A stretch of DNA of 34,351 nt from Bin80 sp965207565. GTDB taxonomy: Bacteria > Bacteroidota > Rhodothermia > Rhodothermales > Bin80. Each line of letters begins with the position of its first letter. Positions within the stretch are counted from its first letter, which is position 1. The notes beneath the pieces were generated by a model. The model was not told where the DNA came from. It did no database searches and saw only the letters and a program-made list of their open reading frames with translations. The stretch covers positions 1 through 34,351 of the forward strand of contig CBDBMQ010000032.1 in NCBI GenBank assembly GCA_965207565.1. The letters run 5' to 3'. The position numbers were made by a program, and so were the translations under genes. Shown here in pieces: positions 7,003 to 16,908 of this stretch.

Positions 7003-9375
7003 ATGATTGATCCGCGCAATATCCCGCTCCTGCTGGTAATCGTAGGCTTTGGCCTGTACCTGCCAGTTGTATCTGCTCAGGAGAGCCCCATTACGGTTAG
7101 TGGAACCGTAACGGATTCTGAAACCGGAGAGCTGGTTGTCGGGGCGGCGTTGTATGTGGCTGCTCAAGATATAGGAGTTACGACCAATCAATACGGTTAT
7201 TACAGCCTAACACTGCTTGGTGACAGTGTCAGCATGGTCGTCAGCCATGTCGCATATACTACACAACGGCTGACCTATTCGTCTCAGGAAGACCTTGTCC
7301 TGGATATCTCGCTTGTGCCCGCCACACTGTCTCTAGAGGAATTGGAAGTGATTGCACCTGCCGAATCCGCACTACAGACAACACAGATGAGCGGGGTAAC
7401 GATCCCAGTTCAAGATGTTGAAAATCTTCCATCGCTCTTGGGAGAGTCGGATGTTTTACGCATCATCCAACTTCTGCCTGGAGTTCAGTCCGGTGTAGAG
7501 GGCTCAACGGGTCTTTATGTGCGTGGGGGTGGACCGGACCAGAATCTATATCTTCTCGACGGGACCCAAGTCTATAATCCGAGTCATCTATTTGGATTTT
7601 TAGGCACGTTCAACTCCGACGCTATCAAGGATGTCCGTGTGCTCAAGGGAGGGTTCCCGGCACGTTATGGTGGGCGACTTTCTTCAGTGATTGATATCAC
7701 CATGAAGGAAGGGAATATGAAGCGGTTTGCGGGAACGGGAGCCGTTGGACTTCTGGCATCCCGCATGACACTGGAAGGGCCGATCAAGCGTGATCGTGCT
7801 TCTTTTTTAATCTCTGCACGCCGATCTTATGCCGACCTGCTCATCCGCCCCTTCCTCAAGCGTGACGAAGAAGACTTTGGGTACTATTTCTATGATTTTA
7901 ATGTAAAGACCAATGCGATTCTCTCAGCCAATGACCGAATTTATTTAAGTGGTTATGCAGGGAATGATCGTTTGTACTCCTACTACCGGTACGAAGGGAA
8001 TAATGATGAGGATCGAAGCGGGCTAAGCTGGAGCAATCTGACGGCGACCATCCGATGGAATCACATCTTCGGAGCGCGATTATTTTCGAATGTCTTGGTT
8101 GGCTATACCGATTACGCGCTGCTTGCCGACAGCGAATACCGATATAGTACAGGAGAGGCCATCTCTTCTCAATACGAAGACTCATACGAATCTGGCATTC
8201 GCGATCTGCATGCACGTATAGACTTGGAATTCATCCCGAGTGCCGATCACAGTATCCGTTTCGGGGTAGGTGCACTGCAGCACTACTTTCTTACTGGTGC
8301 CTACGAGGAAATCTTCAGGGTTGATGATGTCATCAGGGATTCGACATCTTCCCCGAATCGCCGCCTCCGGGCGGGAGAGTTCCAAGGATATATCGAAGAT
8401 GATTGGCGTCTTAGTTCTCGGATCCGCTTGAATACTGGCGTGCATGCATCAATCTTTTTGATTGAAGATCGAACCTATGTTTCAGTAGAACCTCGGATTG
8501 CAGCACTGTGGCGTTTGAATGCACAAACCAGTCTGAAAGCATCTTTGGCATACATGCAACAGTATATTCATCTGTTAGCAACGACCAGTGGATTATCTCT
8601 GCCTACAGATCTATGGGTTCCTGCGACGGCAAAAGTCCTGCCTCAAAAATCATGGCAGGTTGCAGGGGGAGCTGTTCAGGTATTGGCGGACGGAAAGTTC
8701 GAACTATCATTGGAGGGGTATTACAAAGAGATGGATAATCTGATCGAGTATGAAGAGGGGGCCAATTATTTCAATGCCACCTATGGGAACTGGGAAGATC
8801 GTGTAGTGTCGGGATATGGCGTTGCTTATGGTGGAGAGGTCTTTTTTCAGAAGCGATCAGGGCGGACGACAGGCTGGATTGGCTATACTCTATCCTGGAG
8901 TCGCCGGAAGTTCGATGAAATTAACGATGGCCAGTGGTTTCCATATCGGTATGATCGCCGTCATGATGTCGCTCTGGTAATCAGCCACAAACTCAATATC
9001 CGGTTTGATATCAGTGGAACGTGGGTTTATGGCACAGGTCAGGCGGTTACGCTACCGGTCGGACATCTCGTCGCTGAGTCGTACTTGCCGACTATTTTTC
9101 CATGGACAAGAAGTGAGAGGGCGACGCTGTATCGTGTGCAGAGCTCCCGCAACGGCGCACGGATGCCAGCCTATCATCGGCTGGACATTGGGATGCGTAT
9201 TCATCGAACAATGACACGTGTAAAGCGCACTCTGACCCTGGGCACCTATAACACGTACAGTCGAAGGAATGCGATAAGTATTTTTGCCGATAGTGCTGAT
9301 AATGGTGATTTGACCTTCAAGAAGTTTTCGATACTCCCAATCGTGCCTTCCATCAGCTATCAGTTGTCCTTCTAG
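7003..9375 (+). CDS. TonB-dependent receptor with N-terminal carboxypeptidase-regulatory-like domain
   Basis: This is an outer-membrane active transporter of unknown substrate, about 790 residues from ATG 7003. I choose this start because a signal peptide follows at once (IPLLLVIVGFGLYLPVVSAQ), while the longer open frame from 6913 adds an unlikely Trp-rich leader. In order: signal peptide (1-24), a CarboxypepD_reg-like beta domain (about 28-110, TVTDSETGELVVGAALYV), the plug domain (about 125-245; LYVRGGGPDQNLYLLDG and GGFPARYGGRLSSVIDI are typical) and a beta barrel ending in ...SISYQLSF with the C-terminal aromatic residue of outer-membrane proteins. The DUF4249 lipoprotein follows about 180 bp downstream; such pairs are common in this group. 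No sigma/anti-sigma pair is seen upstream. Confidence 0.93.
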   Translation: MIDPRNIPLLLVIVGFGLYLPVVSAQESPITVSGTVTDSETGELVVGAALYVAAQDIGVTTNQYGYYSLTLLGDSVSMVVSHVAYTTQRLTYSSQEDLVLDISLVPATLSLEELEVIAPAESALQTTQMSGVTIPVQDVENLPSLLGESDVLRIIQLLPGVQSGVEGSTGLYVRGGGPDQNLYLLDGTQVYNPSHLFGFLGTFNSDAIKDVRVLKGGFPARYGGRLSSVIDITMKEGNMKRFAGTGAVGLLASRMTLEGPIKRDRASFLISARRSYADLLIRPFLKRDEEDFGYYFYDFNVKTNAILSANDRIYLSGYAGNDRLYSYYRYEGNNDEDRSGLSWSNLTATIRWNHIFGARLFSNVLVGYTDYALLADSEYRYSTGEAISSQYEDSYESGIRDLHARIDLEFIPSADHSIRFGVGALQHYFLTGAYEEIFRVDDVIRDSTSSPNRRLRAGEFQGYIEDDWRLSSRIRLNTGVHASIFLIEDRTYVSVEPRIAALWRLNAQTSLKASLAYMQQYIHLLATTSGLSLPTDLWVPATAKVLPQKSWQVAGGAVQVLADGKFELSLEGYYKEMDNLIEYEEGANYFNATYGNWEDRVVSGYGVAYGGEVFFQKRSGRTTGWIGYTLSWSRRKFDEINDGQWFPYRYDRRHDVALVISHKLNIRFDISGTWVYGTGQAVTLPVGHLVAESYLPTIFPWTRSERATLYRVQSSRNGARMPAYHRLDIGMRIHRTMTRVKRTLTLGTYNTYSRRNAISIFADSADNGDLTFKKFSILPIVPSISYQLSF

Positions 9376-9558
9376 TTATGTCAAAATGCAAAGCACTGCT
9401 CTCTGGGATGATATGGACGACTGGTTGTTTCAAGCAAGAAAAAGGTTCTTTCAGCTTTTTCGGCGGACTCAGATAAAATGGTGATAGGGAATTCATTTTT
9501 GAGTAAATCGCATGTACGTCAAGGGCCCGCTCGGACCCAATTTGGCAGAAAATCAAAG

Positions 9559-10506
9559 ATGACATCTTTCCGATTAATCTGGCCGACCATGATGAGTATG
9601 GTTTTGTTGTCGGCCTGTGAAACGGTGATCGAAGTTGATCCACCGGATTACGAATCCGAACTCGCCATTATCAGCAAGTTCTCCCCAGATTCGGTCTGGT
9701 CAGCACGAGTCACAAAAACTCTTCCAATCGGAAGTTTGCGTGATACATCAGACGCGTTCTTAACCGATGCTACGGTAATGGTGTACAGGGAGGAGTCGCT
9801 GGTTGCCCGATTGATACATGATGGAGGAGAGGATGGCTGGTATGTCTCACCACAGTTCCGCAAGCCGAAGGCAAACGTCTCCTACCGTATAGTTGCCGAA
9901 GCGCCAGGGCTTCGTTCCGTATCTGCCATTTCGATGGCTCCGGCACCTCCAGTCATTTCGGATGCAGAGATCTCGAGCCTGAGCGTTACTGACGTGTTCG
10001 GGGGTTTAGGGTACGGAGTCAGTTTTAGTTTGGAGAATCGTCCGGGTCTCAATTATTACAGTTTTGGCGTTTTTCTTGGATTCCCTGAGACGAGTTCTCG
10101 AAACAGGTCAACATATTCGGTCCACGTTCTACCCATGCGCCATGACAATCCGCGCTGGTTCTGTTCATTCAGTGATGTCCTGAACCCCGTGTCCGTGGCG
10201 GTTGGGGATGACTTTTGTATCCTCGGGGTCTTTTCTGATCGTTTTATGGATGATCCAGTTCTTGATTTTGATATCGAGGTGCAAATATCATTAGACGTGG
10301 GAAATCTTGAAGAAGCGACTCTGATCCTCTTCGTCATGGCTTTGAGTCCTGAATATGTGGAATACCAAGGCTCACTTGAAGAGCAGGGGGATTTCGATGG
10401 ATTTGGAGAGCCAGCCAATATATATACAAACCTTGAAGGTGGGCGCGGCATCTTCGCCGGTTATACCCCAAACTATCGTCTTTTCGATCTGGTAGTGATT
10501 GAGTAA
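9559..10506 (+). CDS. DUF4249 family lipoprotein, partner of the TonB receptor
   Basis: The protein of about 315 residues is a predicted lipoprotein: from ATG 9559 there is a short basic start, a hydrophobic stretch and the lipobox LLSAC (about residues 16-20), then VIEVDPPDYESELAI, the characteristic start of DUF4249 proteins. The open frame extends 27 codons further upstream (9478), but only the internal ATG places the signal peptide correctly. DUF4249 genes typically sit after carboxypeptidase-regulatory TonB receptors, as here. By analogy it is likely a surface or outer-membrane accessory of the transporter, but the family's substrate and mechanism are not known. The gene ends 46 bp before the convergent pckA. 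Confidence 0.85.
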   Translation: MTSFRLIWPTMMSMVLLSACETVIEVDPPDYESELAIISKFSPDSVWSARVTKTLPIGSLRDTSDAFLTDATVMVYREESLVARLIHDGGEDGWYVSPQFRKPKANVSYRIVAEAPGLRSVSAISMAPAPPVISDAEISSLSVTDVFGGLGYGVSFSLENRPGLNYYSFGVFLGFPETSSRNRSTYSVHVLPMRHDNPRWFCSFSDVLNPVSVAVGDDFCILGVFSDRFMDDPVLDFDIEVQISLDVGNLEEATLILFVMALSPEYVEYQGSLEEQGDFDGFGEPANIYTNLEGGRGIFAGYTPNYRLFDLVVIE

Positions 10507-10552
10507 TCGGGGAGATCAGCCCCTGATGATTAATGACCCAATAAGGTTAAGA

Positions 10553-12160
10553 TCATCCGCTTTGGGGGAAATACATCTCTGATCCCTGATTGCTTAGGGG
10601 ACCGGCAGATTGAACCTCGGGAGAGCACTTGCTGATGTACTGGGCAAAATTATCGGCGAAGAGAATTGCGAGGCGCTGGGCCGCTTCCTGGTAAGCACCT
10701 GGATCAGACCACGCCTTCTCAGGAAACAAAAGGCTTTCCGGCAGACTGGGGCACTTCGTAGGAATTGCCAACCCAAAAACAGGTTCGTGCACGGTGGGTA
10801 CATCAAGTAGGTCTCCGTTATGGATGGCATCAATGATTGCCCGGGTGTATTGGAGCGGAATTCGTTCATTTTGATCCCCAACCATACCAGTATTGATAAG
10901 CCAGACATTAACATCATGTTTTTCAATGTTCGTCGCCAGCAATTCAGAATACTTTGCGGGGTGCCATACCAAAAATGCCGCACCAAAGCACGCAGAAAAG
11001 GTCGCCACCGGTTCATTTACTCCCACTTCAGTTCCTGCAACCTTGGCGGTATAGCCGCTGATGAAGTGATACATTGCCTGTTCGGGAGTCAGGCGCGCAA
11101 TTGGTGGCAGAATCCCAAAAGCGTCAAATGTGAGAAAAATAATGTTTGACGGATGCCGCCCTACACAGGGAATCTGTGCGTTCTGCATAAACTCAATGGG
11201 AAAACAGGCACGGGTATTTTGGGTCAGGGTCGTGTCTGTGTAGTCTACAGTATGTGTGACCGGGTCAAAAACAACGTTTTCCAGGACGGTACCAAAGCGG
11301 ATTGCACTGAGAATCTCCGGCTCCTGGTCAGCAGACAGATTGATAACCTTGGCATAACAGCCACCCTCAATATTGAAAATTCCGTCTTCTGTCCAGCAGT
11401 GCTCATCATCACCGATTAGTGCGCGGGCAGGATCCGCAGATAATGTGGTCTTTCCCGTTCCCGAGAGCCCGAAAAAAAGAGAGACATCTCCTTTTTCTCC
11501 CTGATTCGCTGAGCAGTGCATAGACAATACACCTCTACGGGGCATGATATAGTGCATGATCGTAAAGATGCCTTTTTTCATCTCTCCAGCATACTGCGTG
11601 CCCAGGATGACCATTTCTTGATCTTCGAAAGAAAGATCAATGCTGGTTTTGGAGGACATATAGGTCGTGTGGCGATTGGCTGGAAACATACCGGCATTGT
11701 AGACAACGTAGTCTGGTTCGCCAAAGGCTTTCAACTCCTCATCGCTGAGCCGAATCAGCATGTTTCGCATAAACAGGGCATGGTATGCCCGTTCGCAAAT
11801 GATGCGCACCTTGATACGGTAGCGAGGGTCCCATCCGGCATAGCCATCCACGACATAGAGCCGTTCGCGGGTATTGAGATAATCGCGAGCCCGCTCCCGG
11901 TTGATTTCGAAGGTATGCTGATCAATGGGCAGATTTACAGAGCCCCACCAGATATCGCTTGCACTTGGAGGCGTCTTAACGATACGCTTATCCCGAGGAC
12001 TGCGCCCCGTCCTTTTTCCACTTGTGATGGCCAGTGCACCGCCCTGTGTAATCGCTGTGGTGGCTTCATTACGCAGAGCATCCTCGTACAGTACCGCCGG
12101 AACCACATTCCGTCGGATGTCCTTGACTTCGATGCCGAAAGGAGTCAGGTCAAGTTTCAT
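10553..12160 (-). CDS. pckA: Phosphoenolpyruvate carboxykinase (ATP)
   Basis: PckA converts oxaloacetate and ATP to PEP, ADP and CO2, the first committed step of gluconeogenesis. The 535-residue length is typical of the ATP-dependent enzyme. Diagnostic elements are visible: RTGRSPRDKR (substrate site, about residues 51-60), the P-loop GLSGTGKTTLSAD (about 231-243), the following IGDDEHCW kinase-2 segment, and GCYAKVINL. The PckA region IEFMQNAQIPCVGRHPSNIIFL is also present. The start at 12160 gives a normal N-terminus (MKLDLTPFGIEV). The gene lies 79 bp downstream of the acyl-CoA synthetase on the same strand, which would fit growth on fatty acids with PEP production, though cotranscription is only inferred. 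Confidence 0.96.
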   Translation of the reverse strand: MKLDLTPFGIEVKDIRRNVVPAVLYEDALRNEATTAITQGGALAITSGKRTGRSPRDKRIVKTPPSASDIWWGSVNLPIDQHTFEINRERARDYLNTRERLYVVDGYAGWDPRYRIKVRIICERAYHALFMRNMLIRLSDEELKAFGEPDYVVYNAGMFPANRHTTYMSSKTSIDLSFEDQEMVILGTQYAGEMKKGIFTIMHYIMPRRGVLSMHCSANQGEKGDVSLFFGLSGTGKTTLSADPARALIGDDEHCWTEDGIFNIEGGCYAKVINLSADQEPEILSAIRFGTVLENVVFDPVTHTVDYTDTTLTQNTRACFPIEFMQNAQIPCVGRHPSNIIFLTFDAFGILPPIARLTPEQAMYHFISGYTAKVAGTEVGVNEPVATFSACFGAAFLVWHPAKYSELLATNIEKHDVNVWLINTGMVGDQNERIPLQYTRAIIDAIHNGDLLDVPTVHEPVFGLAIPTKCPSLPESLLFPEKAWSDPGAYQEAAQRLAILFADNFAQYISKCSPEVQSAGPLSNQGSEMYFPQSG

Positions 12161-12239
12161 GATCAGGGGAGAAATATCACGGCCGTGGCATACGACGATG
12201 CTCCATATCCGTTACACGGAAAGTGATGAATACCGCTGA

Positions 12240-14015
12240 TTAAGACGAGTACAGTCCGTCAATTTCTTTTTGGTATTGCGCAAACACATTCTTGCGCCTC
12301 ACTTTCAGCGTGGGTGTGAGTTCACCCGCATCAATGGTGAATGGATCAAGGATCAAGTGAAACTTCTTCACCTGCTCCCAAGGTGGCAGATCTTGATTCA
12401 CTTTATCGATTACGGTCTGGATTGCATCATTCAGGATCTTTTCATCTGGCTCAGGCCCGTAAGCATTTTCTACATAGGCGGCATCTGCAACGATGAGGGC
12501 CGCACAGAACTTGAAATCAGGGCCAATCACGACGGCATGCTCAATGAGAGGATCCGAGGCCAGCTTTACTTCAATCGGCACGGGAGCAATGTATTTTCCG
12601 GTAGAGAGTTTAAAGAGTTGTTTTTTCCGATCAGTAATGTACAGATGGCCATCTTCATCAAGCTTTCCAATATCGCCGGTGTGCAACCATCCGTCATCGG
12701 CAATCGTCTCTGCGGTTTCTTCCGGCATGTTATAGTATCCACGCATCACATGCGGACCTTTGGTCAGAATCTCTCCATCTTCAGCAATCTTCACTTCCAC
12801 ATCTCGAATCGGAGTTCCGACCGAGCCTGGGCGAAGTTTTTTGCGTTCGTAGAGGGTGATTACAGGAGAGGTTTCAGTTAGGCCATATCCCTGGCCACAA
12901 TAAATGCCTAAGCCATTAATGAAAGCCTGTATGTGTGTTGACAGCGCAGCACCCCCACTGGTCAATGCCTGCAGATTTCCACCGAAGAGCGTGTCCCGTA
13001 CTTTACTATAGACCAGCTTGTCTGCAAGTTTGTCCTGCAAACTTGGGCTGAAGTTTTCAAGGTCAAACCGTTCCGCGCGTCCAAAGGCCCACCGAGCAAT
13101 CATTCCCCGGATTCCTTTCTCGGCCACGGCTTTGGCCATGATACCTGCATGAACCTTTTCAAGCAATCTAGGCACTGTCGTCATGTGTGCCGGACACACA
13201 TGTTGCATATCCTCCATCAATTCATCAGTGGTCTCAATGAAGTAGATGGGACAAGATTGAGAGAGATAGAAGATCGAAGCAACGCGTTCCAGTGAGTGAG
13301 ACAGAGGGAGGAAGGACAGGACTCGTGCAGGTACGTCGAACGGTAACCGTTCGGCCACCGCAAGTGCGTTGGTTGTCAGGTTTCCATGCGTGAGCATAAC
13401 CCCTTTGGGCTGACCAGTGGTACCGGATGTGTAGCAAAGTGTGGCAAGATCGTCACTGCTCACCGCCGCTCTGGTCTCATTGAGCAGATCTGGTGTTTCG
13501 GAAAGCTGTTTTTTCCCACGCTCAATCAGGTCCTCCATGGTGAGCATATCACTGGAGTATTTGCCCAGGATTCCCATCACCCATTTCAAATCTGAATTGG
13601 GCATCATCTCGCTGGGGCACCGATCATACAATTCCTTGGACGATACGATATATCCATGCACACCAGCATCGCAAACGATGTGTAAGATTTGTCCTCCGGG
13701 TTGGGTGGTATAGATTGGCACGCTGACCGCCCCCAGAGATAACAGTGCCTGATCAACAATAAGCCATTCGGCACTGTTTTCCGAGTGGAGAGCAACCCGG
13801 TCCCCTTTTCGTATGCCCAGGCTGTAAAAACCTGCAGCACAGGCGTTCATATGCTCCCGAAATGTAGTCACATCCGTATCGGCCCACGTACCCTTCCGTT
13901 TGGTAGAAGCAACAATACCAGAGTTATGGGTCAGGCCAAAATCGATTAAGTCACAGAGAGTCGAAATTTCATTCATGTTATCAGTGGAATTATTACGAGA
14001 TCGCTTCACATTCAT
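12240..14015 (-). CDS. Long-chain fatty acyl-CoA synthetase (AMP-forming)
   Basis: The enzyme activates fatty acids to acyl-CoA via an acyl-adenylate. The ANL-superfamily motifs are clear: P-loop LCYTSGTTGQPKGVMLTHGN (about 192-211), LSFLPLSHSLER, YGLTETSPV, and GWLHTGDIG with ITDRKKQLFKLSTGKY. The C-terminal LTPTLKVRRKNVF includes the expected catalytic lysine region. At 591 residues it matches the long form with an insert (AMP-dependent synthetase type FAA1/FadD15-like) rather than short acetate-type enzymes. The start at 14015 is supported by AAGG a few bases upstream; an ATG at 13976 is the alternative. It is divergent from moaC. Confidence 0.92.
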   Translation of the reverse strand: MNVKRSRNNSTDNMNEISTLCDLIDFGLTHNSGIVASTKRKGTWADTDVTTFREHMNACAAGFYSLGIRKGDRVALHSENSAEWLIVDQALLSLGAVSVPIYTTQPGGQILHIVCDAGVHGYIVSSKELYDRCPSEMMPNSDLKWVMGILGKYSSDMLTMEDLIERGKKQLSETPDLLNETRAAVSSDDLATLCYTSGTTGQPKGVMLTHGNLTTNALAVAERLPFDVPARVLSFLPLSHSLERVASIFYLSQSCPIYFIETTDELMEDMQHVCPAHMTTVPRLLEKVHAGIMAKAVAEKGIRGMIARWAFGRAERFDLENFSPSLQDKLADKLVYSKVRDTLFGGNLQALTSGGAALSTHIQAFINGLGIYCGQGYGLTETSPVITLYERKKLRPGSVGTPIRDVEVKIAEDGEILTKGPHVMRGYYNMPEETAETIADDGWLHTGDIGKLDEDGHLYITDRKKQLFKLSTGKYIAPVPIEVKLASDPLIEHAVVIGPDFKFCAALIVADAAYVENAYGPEPDEKILNDAIQTVIDKVNQDLPPWEQVKKFHLILDPFTIDAGELTPTLKVRRKNVFAQYQKEIDGLYSS

Positions 14016-14142
14016 GAGTGCCTTACCCCATTCAGGGGATACTTCAGATGTGATTACGTTACATTAGGGGAATTGTACGAAAATTTTGGGACAGGGACAA
14101 AAGAACCCCTGTCAGGTATCAGGTAGCTCATACGATTCGATA

Positions 14143-14628
14143 ATGCCGAAATTTACTCACTTGGAGGATAAAGGTGGCATTCATATGGTAGACGTTTCAA
14201 GGAAGCCTTCTTCAACACGCAGTGCCTCCGCGGAGGGGGTTGTGCAACTGGGGGTTGATGCGTACACGGCACTGACGCAAAAACGTATTACTAAAGGGGA
14301 TGTACTGACCACAGCGCAGTTGGCTGGAATCATGGGAGCAAAAGATACTGCTCGACTGATCCCACTTTGCCATCCGATTCCATTGGATTCGGTTGTACTT
14401 TCGTTTTCATTTGATGAACAGATGTATGCTGTGAAGATTCAAGCCAAGGTTACTTCATGTGGACGTACCGGAGTGGAGATGGAAGCATTGACGGCGGTGT
14501 CGATTGCCTCGTTATCCATCTATGACATGTGTAAATCTATTTCGAAGGCAATACGTATCACTGACATACGACTGGTATCCAAAGATGGTGGTGTGCATGG
14601 TCGGTATTCAGCGCACAATAATCCGTAA
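14143..14628 (+). CDS. moaC: Cyclic pyranopterin monophosphate synthase MoaC
   Basis: MoaC forms cyclic pyranopterin monophosphate in molybdenum cofactor synthesis, acting after MoaA. The 161-residue protein from ATG 14143 has the normal N-terminus (MPKFTHLEDKGGIHMVDVS); the frame is open 19 codons further upstream, but those residues are not family-like. Catalytic and signature segments are LIPLCHPIPLDSV, GRTGVEMEALTAVSIASLSIYDM (shown in the protein at about 105-127) and the C-terminal SKDGG. It is the only molybdopterin gene in the window, so moaA and the others lie elsewhere. FloA follows after 25 bp, probably as a chance neighbour. Confidence 0.95.
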   Translation: MPKFTHLEDKGGIHMVDVSRKPSSTRSASAEGVVQLGVDAYTALTQKRITKGDVLTTAQLAGIMGAKDTARLIPLCHPIPLDSVVLSFSFDEQMYAVKIQAKVTSCGRTGVEMEALTAVSIASLSIYDMCKSISKAIRITDIRLVSKDGGVHGRYSAHNNP

Positions 14629-14653
14629 TCAGAAAAACCTGTAGACCAAACAA

Positions 14654-15658
14654 ATGGAGAATTTATTGAACTTAGGCAGCTTTATCATTATTCTGCTGAT
14701 TCTTTTTGGCGTTATCCTGCTGTTGTATTTCGTTCCGATACGACTCTGGGTCACTGCAATTTTCTCAGGTGTTCATCTGAGACTCTTTCGTGATTTGGTC
14801 GGGATGCGACTCCGGCGGGTTCCCCCGGATCGGATTGTGAAGCCACTCATCACGGCACACAAGGCTGGAATCTTCGCTGAAACTCCAAAACTGGAGGCAC
14901 ATTTTTTGGCGGGAGGCAATGTCCAACAGGTTATCAATGCGCTGATTTCGGCAGATAAGGCAGACATTGACCTGCAGTTTGAGCGTGCAACGGCGATTGA
15001 CCTTGCCGGTCGGGATGTATTTGAGGCGGTTCAGGTTTCCGTGAACCCGAAGGTCATCGAAACCCCACCTATTTCTGCAATTGCGAAAGATGGGATCCAA
15101 CTTCGTGCCATTGCACGTGTGACTGTACGTGCCAATATTGAGCGACTCGTGGGAGGAGCTGGCGAGGAAACCATCATTGCTCGGGTAGGGGAGGGGATTG
15201 TTTCCACCATTGGGTCATCTATTTCCCATGCTGCAGTACTGGAAAATCCTGATATTATCTCCAAGACCGTGTTAGCGAAGGGACTGGATTCAGGGACTGC
15301 GTTTGAAATCCTTTCCATTGATATTGCGGATGTAGATGTTGGCGAGAATATTGGTGCGAAACTGCAGACGGATCAGGCGGAGGCAGATCTACAGGTTGCA
15401 CGGGCCAAGGCGGAGGAGCGGCGTGCTGCTGCCGTTGCACTTGAGCAGGAGATGATTGCCCGTGTACAGGAAGCTCGTGCTCGTGTTGTGGAAGCCGAGG
15501 CAATGGTCCCTGAAGCAATTGCGGAGGCGTTCCGCAAAGGCCAATTGGGAGTGATGGATTATTATAATCTGCGCAATATTGAAGCAGATACAGATATGCG
15601 CTCAGCAATTGGTGGAGATACGGACTCTTCCGGTGAGGGCAGGCCCCCATCATCCTAA
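14654..15658 (+). CDS. floA: Flotillin-like protein FloA (UPF0365 family)
   Basis: FloA forms membrane microdomain scaffolds. The 334-residue protein has an N-terminal hydrophobic hairpin or helix (about 8-33, IIILLILFGVILLLYFVPI), a conserved segment RLRRVPPDRIVKPLITAHKAG, an SPFH/PHB-like domain (about 100-230) and an Ala/Glu-rich coiled-coil tail (about 235-300, with EEVRR-type repeats such as AKAEERRAAAVALEQEM). The order and length fit the FloA family. Its stop codon overlaps that of the convergent CNNM/CorC-type gene (15655-15658). Next to that gene, on the opposite strand, is the PspA cluster, so membrane-stress functions appear gathered here. Confidence 0.9.
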   Translation: MENLLNLGSFIIILLILFGVILLLYFVPIRLWVTAIFSGVHLRLFRDLVGMRLRRVPPDRIVKPLITAHKAGIFAETPKLEAHFLAGGNVQQVINALISADKADIDLQFERATAIDLAGRDVFEAVQVSVNPKVIETPPISAIAKDGIQLRAIARVTVRANIERLVGGAGEETIIARVGEGIVSTIGSSISHAAVLENPDIISKTVLAKGLDSGTAFEILSIDIADVDVGENIGAKLQTDQAEADLQVARAKAEERRAAAVALEQEMIARVQEARARVVEAEAMVPEAIAEAFRKGQLGVMDYYNLRNIEADTDMRSAIGGDTDSSGEGRPPSS

Positions 15659-16893
15659 TCGACAGGGGAGAGCTGGACGAGCTCAATCCGGTTTCGGGAG
15701 GCTTTGAGAATTTCGATTCGAAAGGTGCCAATGACCAAGCGGTCGTTCGGGGAGGGAATTGCGCCGCTATGATCAAGAATAAACCCGGCGATGGTTTCAA
15801 AATCTCCCGTGGGAATCGCTAGATCAAAGCGTTCATTGATTTCATCAATTTCTGCTTTTCCGCTGAATCTGTAAACGCGGGGTGCTGTCTCGCTCATGGT
15901 TACCTTCTCCGTATCAAACTCATCCTGAATATCACCGAAGAGTTCTTCCAGGAGGTCTTCACGTGTGATCAAGCCGGCAGTTCCACCGTACTCATCAATG
16001 ACAATCACGATGGATCGGTGACTGTCCCTGAACTCTCGAAGAAGCTCTTTGGCGGGCTTTGATTCTGGAACGAATCGGGCGGGGCGTACGACTTCTTGTA
16101 AAGTGTCTGGGCTATCAAATAAATCGTAAGCAAAGGCAATGCCCACGATCGTATCGATGTTTTCCCGATAGACCGGTATTTTTGAATACCCGCTTTCAAC
16201 GCAGATCTGCCGAAATTTTTCGACAGAAGTATCTTCCGAAATAGATACGATCTCCGTCCGCGGTGTCATGCATACTTTTGCCCGCTTTGCATGCAGCCCA
16301 AAAACATTCGTAAGCATTTCGGTTTCCTCGGCATCAAGGTCAAGAGATCCGCGCTCCACATTCTCTTCAATCATTTTTTCAAACGAACGACGGGAAAAGC
16401 GGGTAAGTTGATCGGATGCGCCACCGAGTCCCTTGAGAAGTAGCTGCGATGTCCAGCCAACTAGGAGAATGAGGGGCAGAAGTACGATATAGGTTAGAGC
16501 AAGCGGAATTACAAGAAAAAAAACTGCTCGATTTGCGGTCTCCCGCATGATGGTTTTGGGGAGTATCTCACCAATCAGCAGCACCACAATCGCGGCGATG
16601 AGCGTCTGGACAATCAACTGCGGGCTCTCGCCGGCCACCACTCGTGATAGCGGTTCGGCCAGAACGAGTGCCATGACGGTGGAGAAGATTACCAGTGCAA
16701 TATTATTGCCGACCAAGGTGGTCGTCAGTAATCGTGTAGGTGATTCAAAGAAAAAAGTGACCAAATGCCCGAGAACGCCACGGCGACGCGCACGCATTTC
16801 GACGCGTAAGCGATTCGCGGCGACGAATGCGATTTCTGTGCCAGAGAAGAACGCACTCAAAAAGAGAGTACTAATTATTACGGACAGGGCCAT
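15655..16893 (-). CDS. CNNM / CBS-pair / CorC_HlyC transporter-associated membrane protein (hemolysin C-like)
   Basis: Proteins of this type are inner-membrane, probably Mg2+/Co2+-related transport or efflux proteins. In order: a CNNM membrane domain with about four helices (1-190; ALSVIISTLFLSAFFSGTEIAF, IVVLLIGEILPKTI), a pair of CBS domains (about 205-325), in which VFGLHAKRAKVCMTPRTEIV and IVIDEYGGTAGLITREDLLEE stand out, and a C-terminal CorC_HlyC domain (about 335-410). I start at ATG 16893; a TTG at 16908 would abut the upstream stop exactly. It is the last gene of the pspA-containing run, 15 nt after the membrane coiled-coil gene, suggesting cotranscription. Confidence 0.88.
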   Translation of the reverse strand: MALSVIISTLFLSAFFSGTEIAFVAANRLRVEMRARRRGVLGHLVTFFFESPTRLLTTTLVGNNIALVIFSTVMALVLAEPLSRVVAGESPQLIVQTLIAAIVVLLIGEILPKTIMRETANRAVFFLVIPLALTYIVLLPLILLVGWTSQLLLKGLGGASDQLTRFSRRSFEKMIEENVERGSLDLDAEETEMLTNVFGLHAKRAKVCMTPRTEIVSISEDTSVEKFRQICVESGYSKIPVYRENIDTIVGIAFAYDLFDSPDTLQEVVRPARFVPESKPAKELLREFRDSHRSIVIVIDEYGGTAGLITREDLLEELFGDIQDEFDTEKVTMSETAPRVYRFSGKAEIDEINERFDLAIPTGDFETIAGFILDHSGAIPSPNDRLVIGTFRIEILKASRNRIELVQLSPVD

Positions 16894-16908
16894 GCGTGCA
16901 GCAGGCAA

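Noticed and set aside
10507..10552. GGGG/CCCC hairpin between the convergent DUF4249 and pckA genes as a terminator
   Set aside because: The stem is only four pairs plus weak extensions and no T-run follows on either strand.
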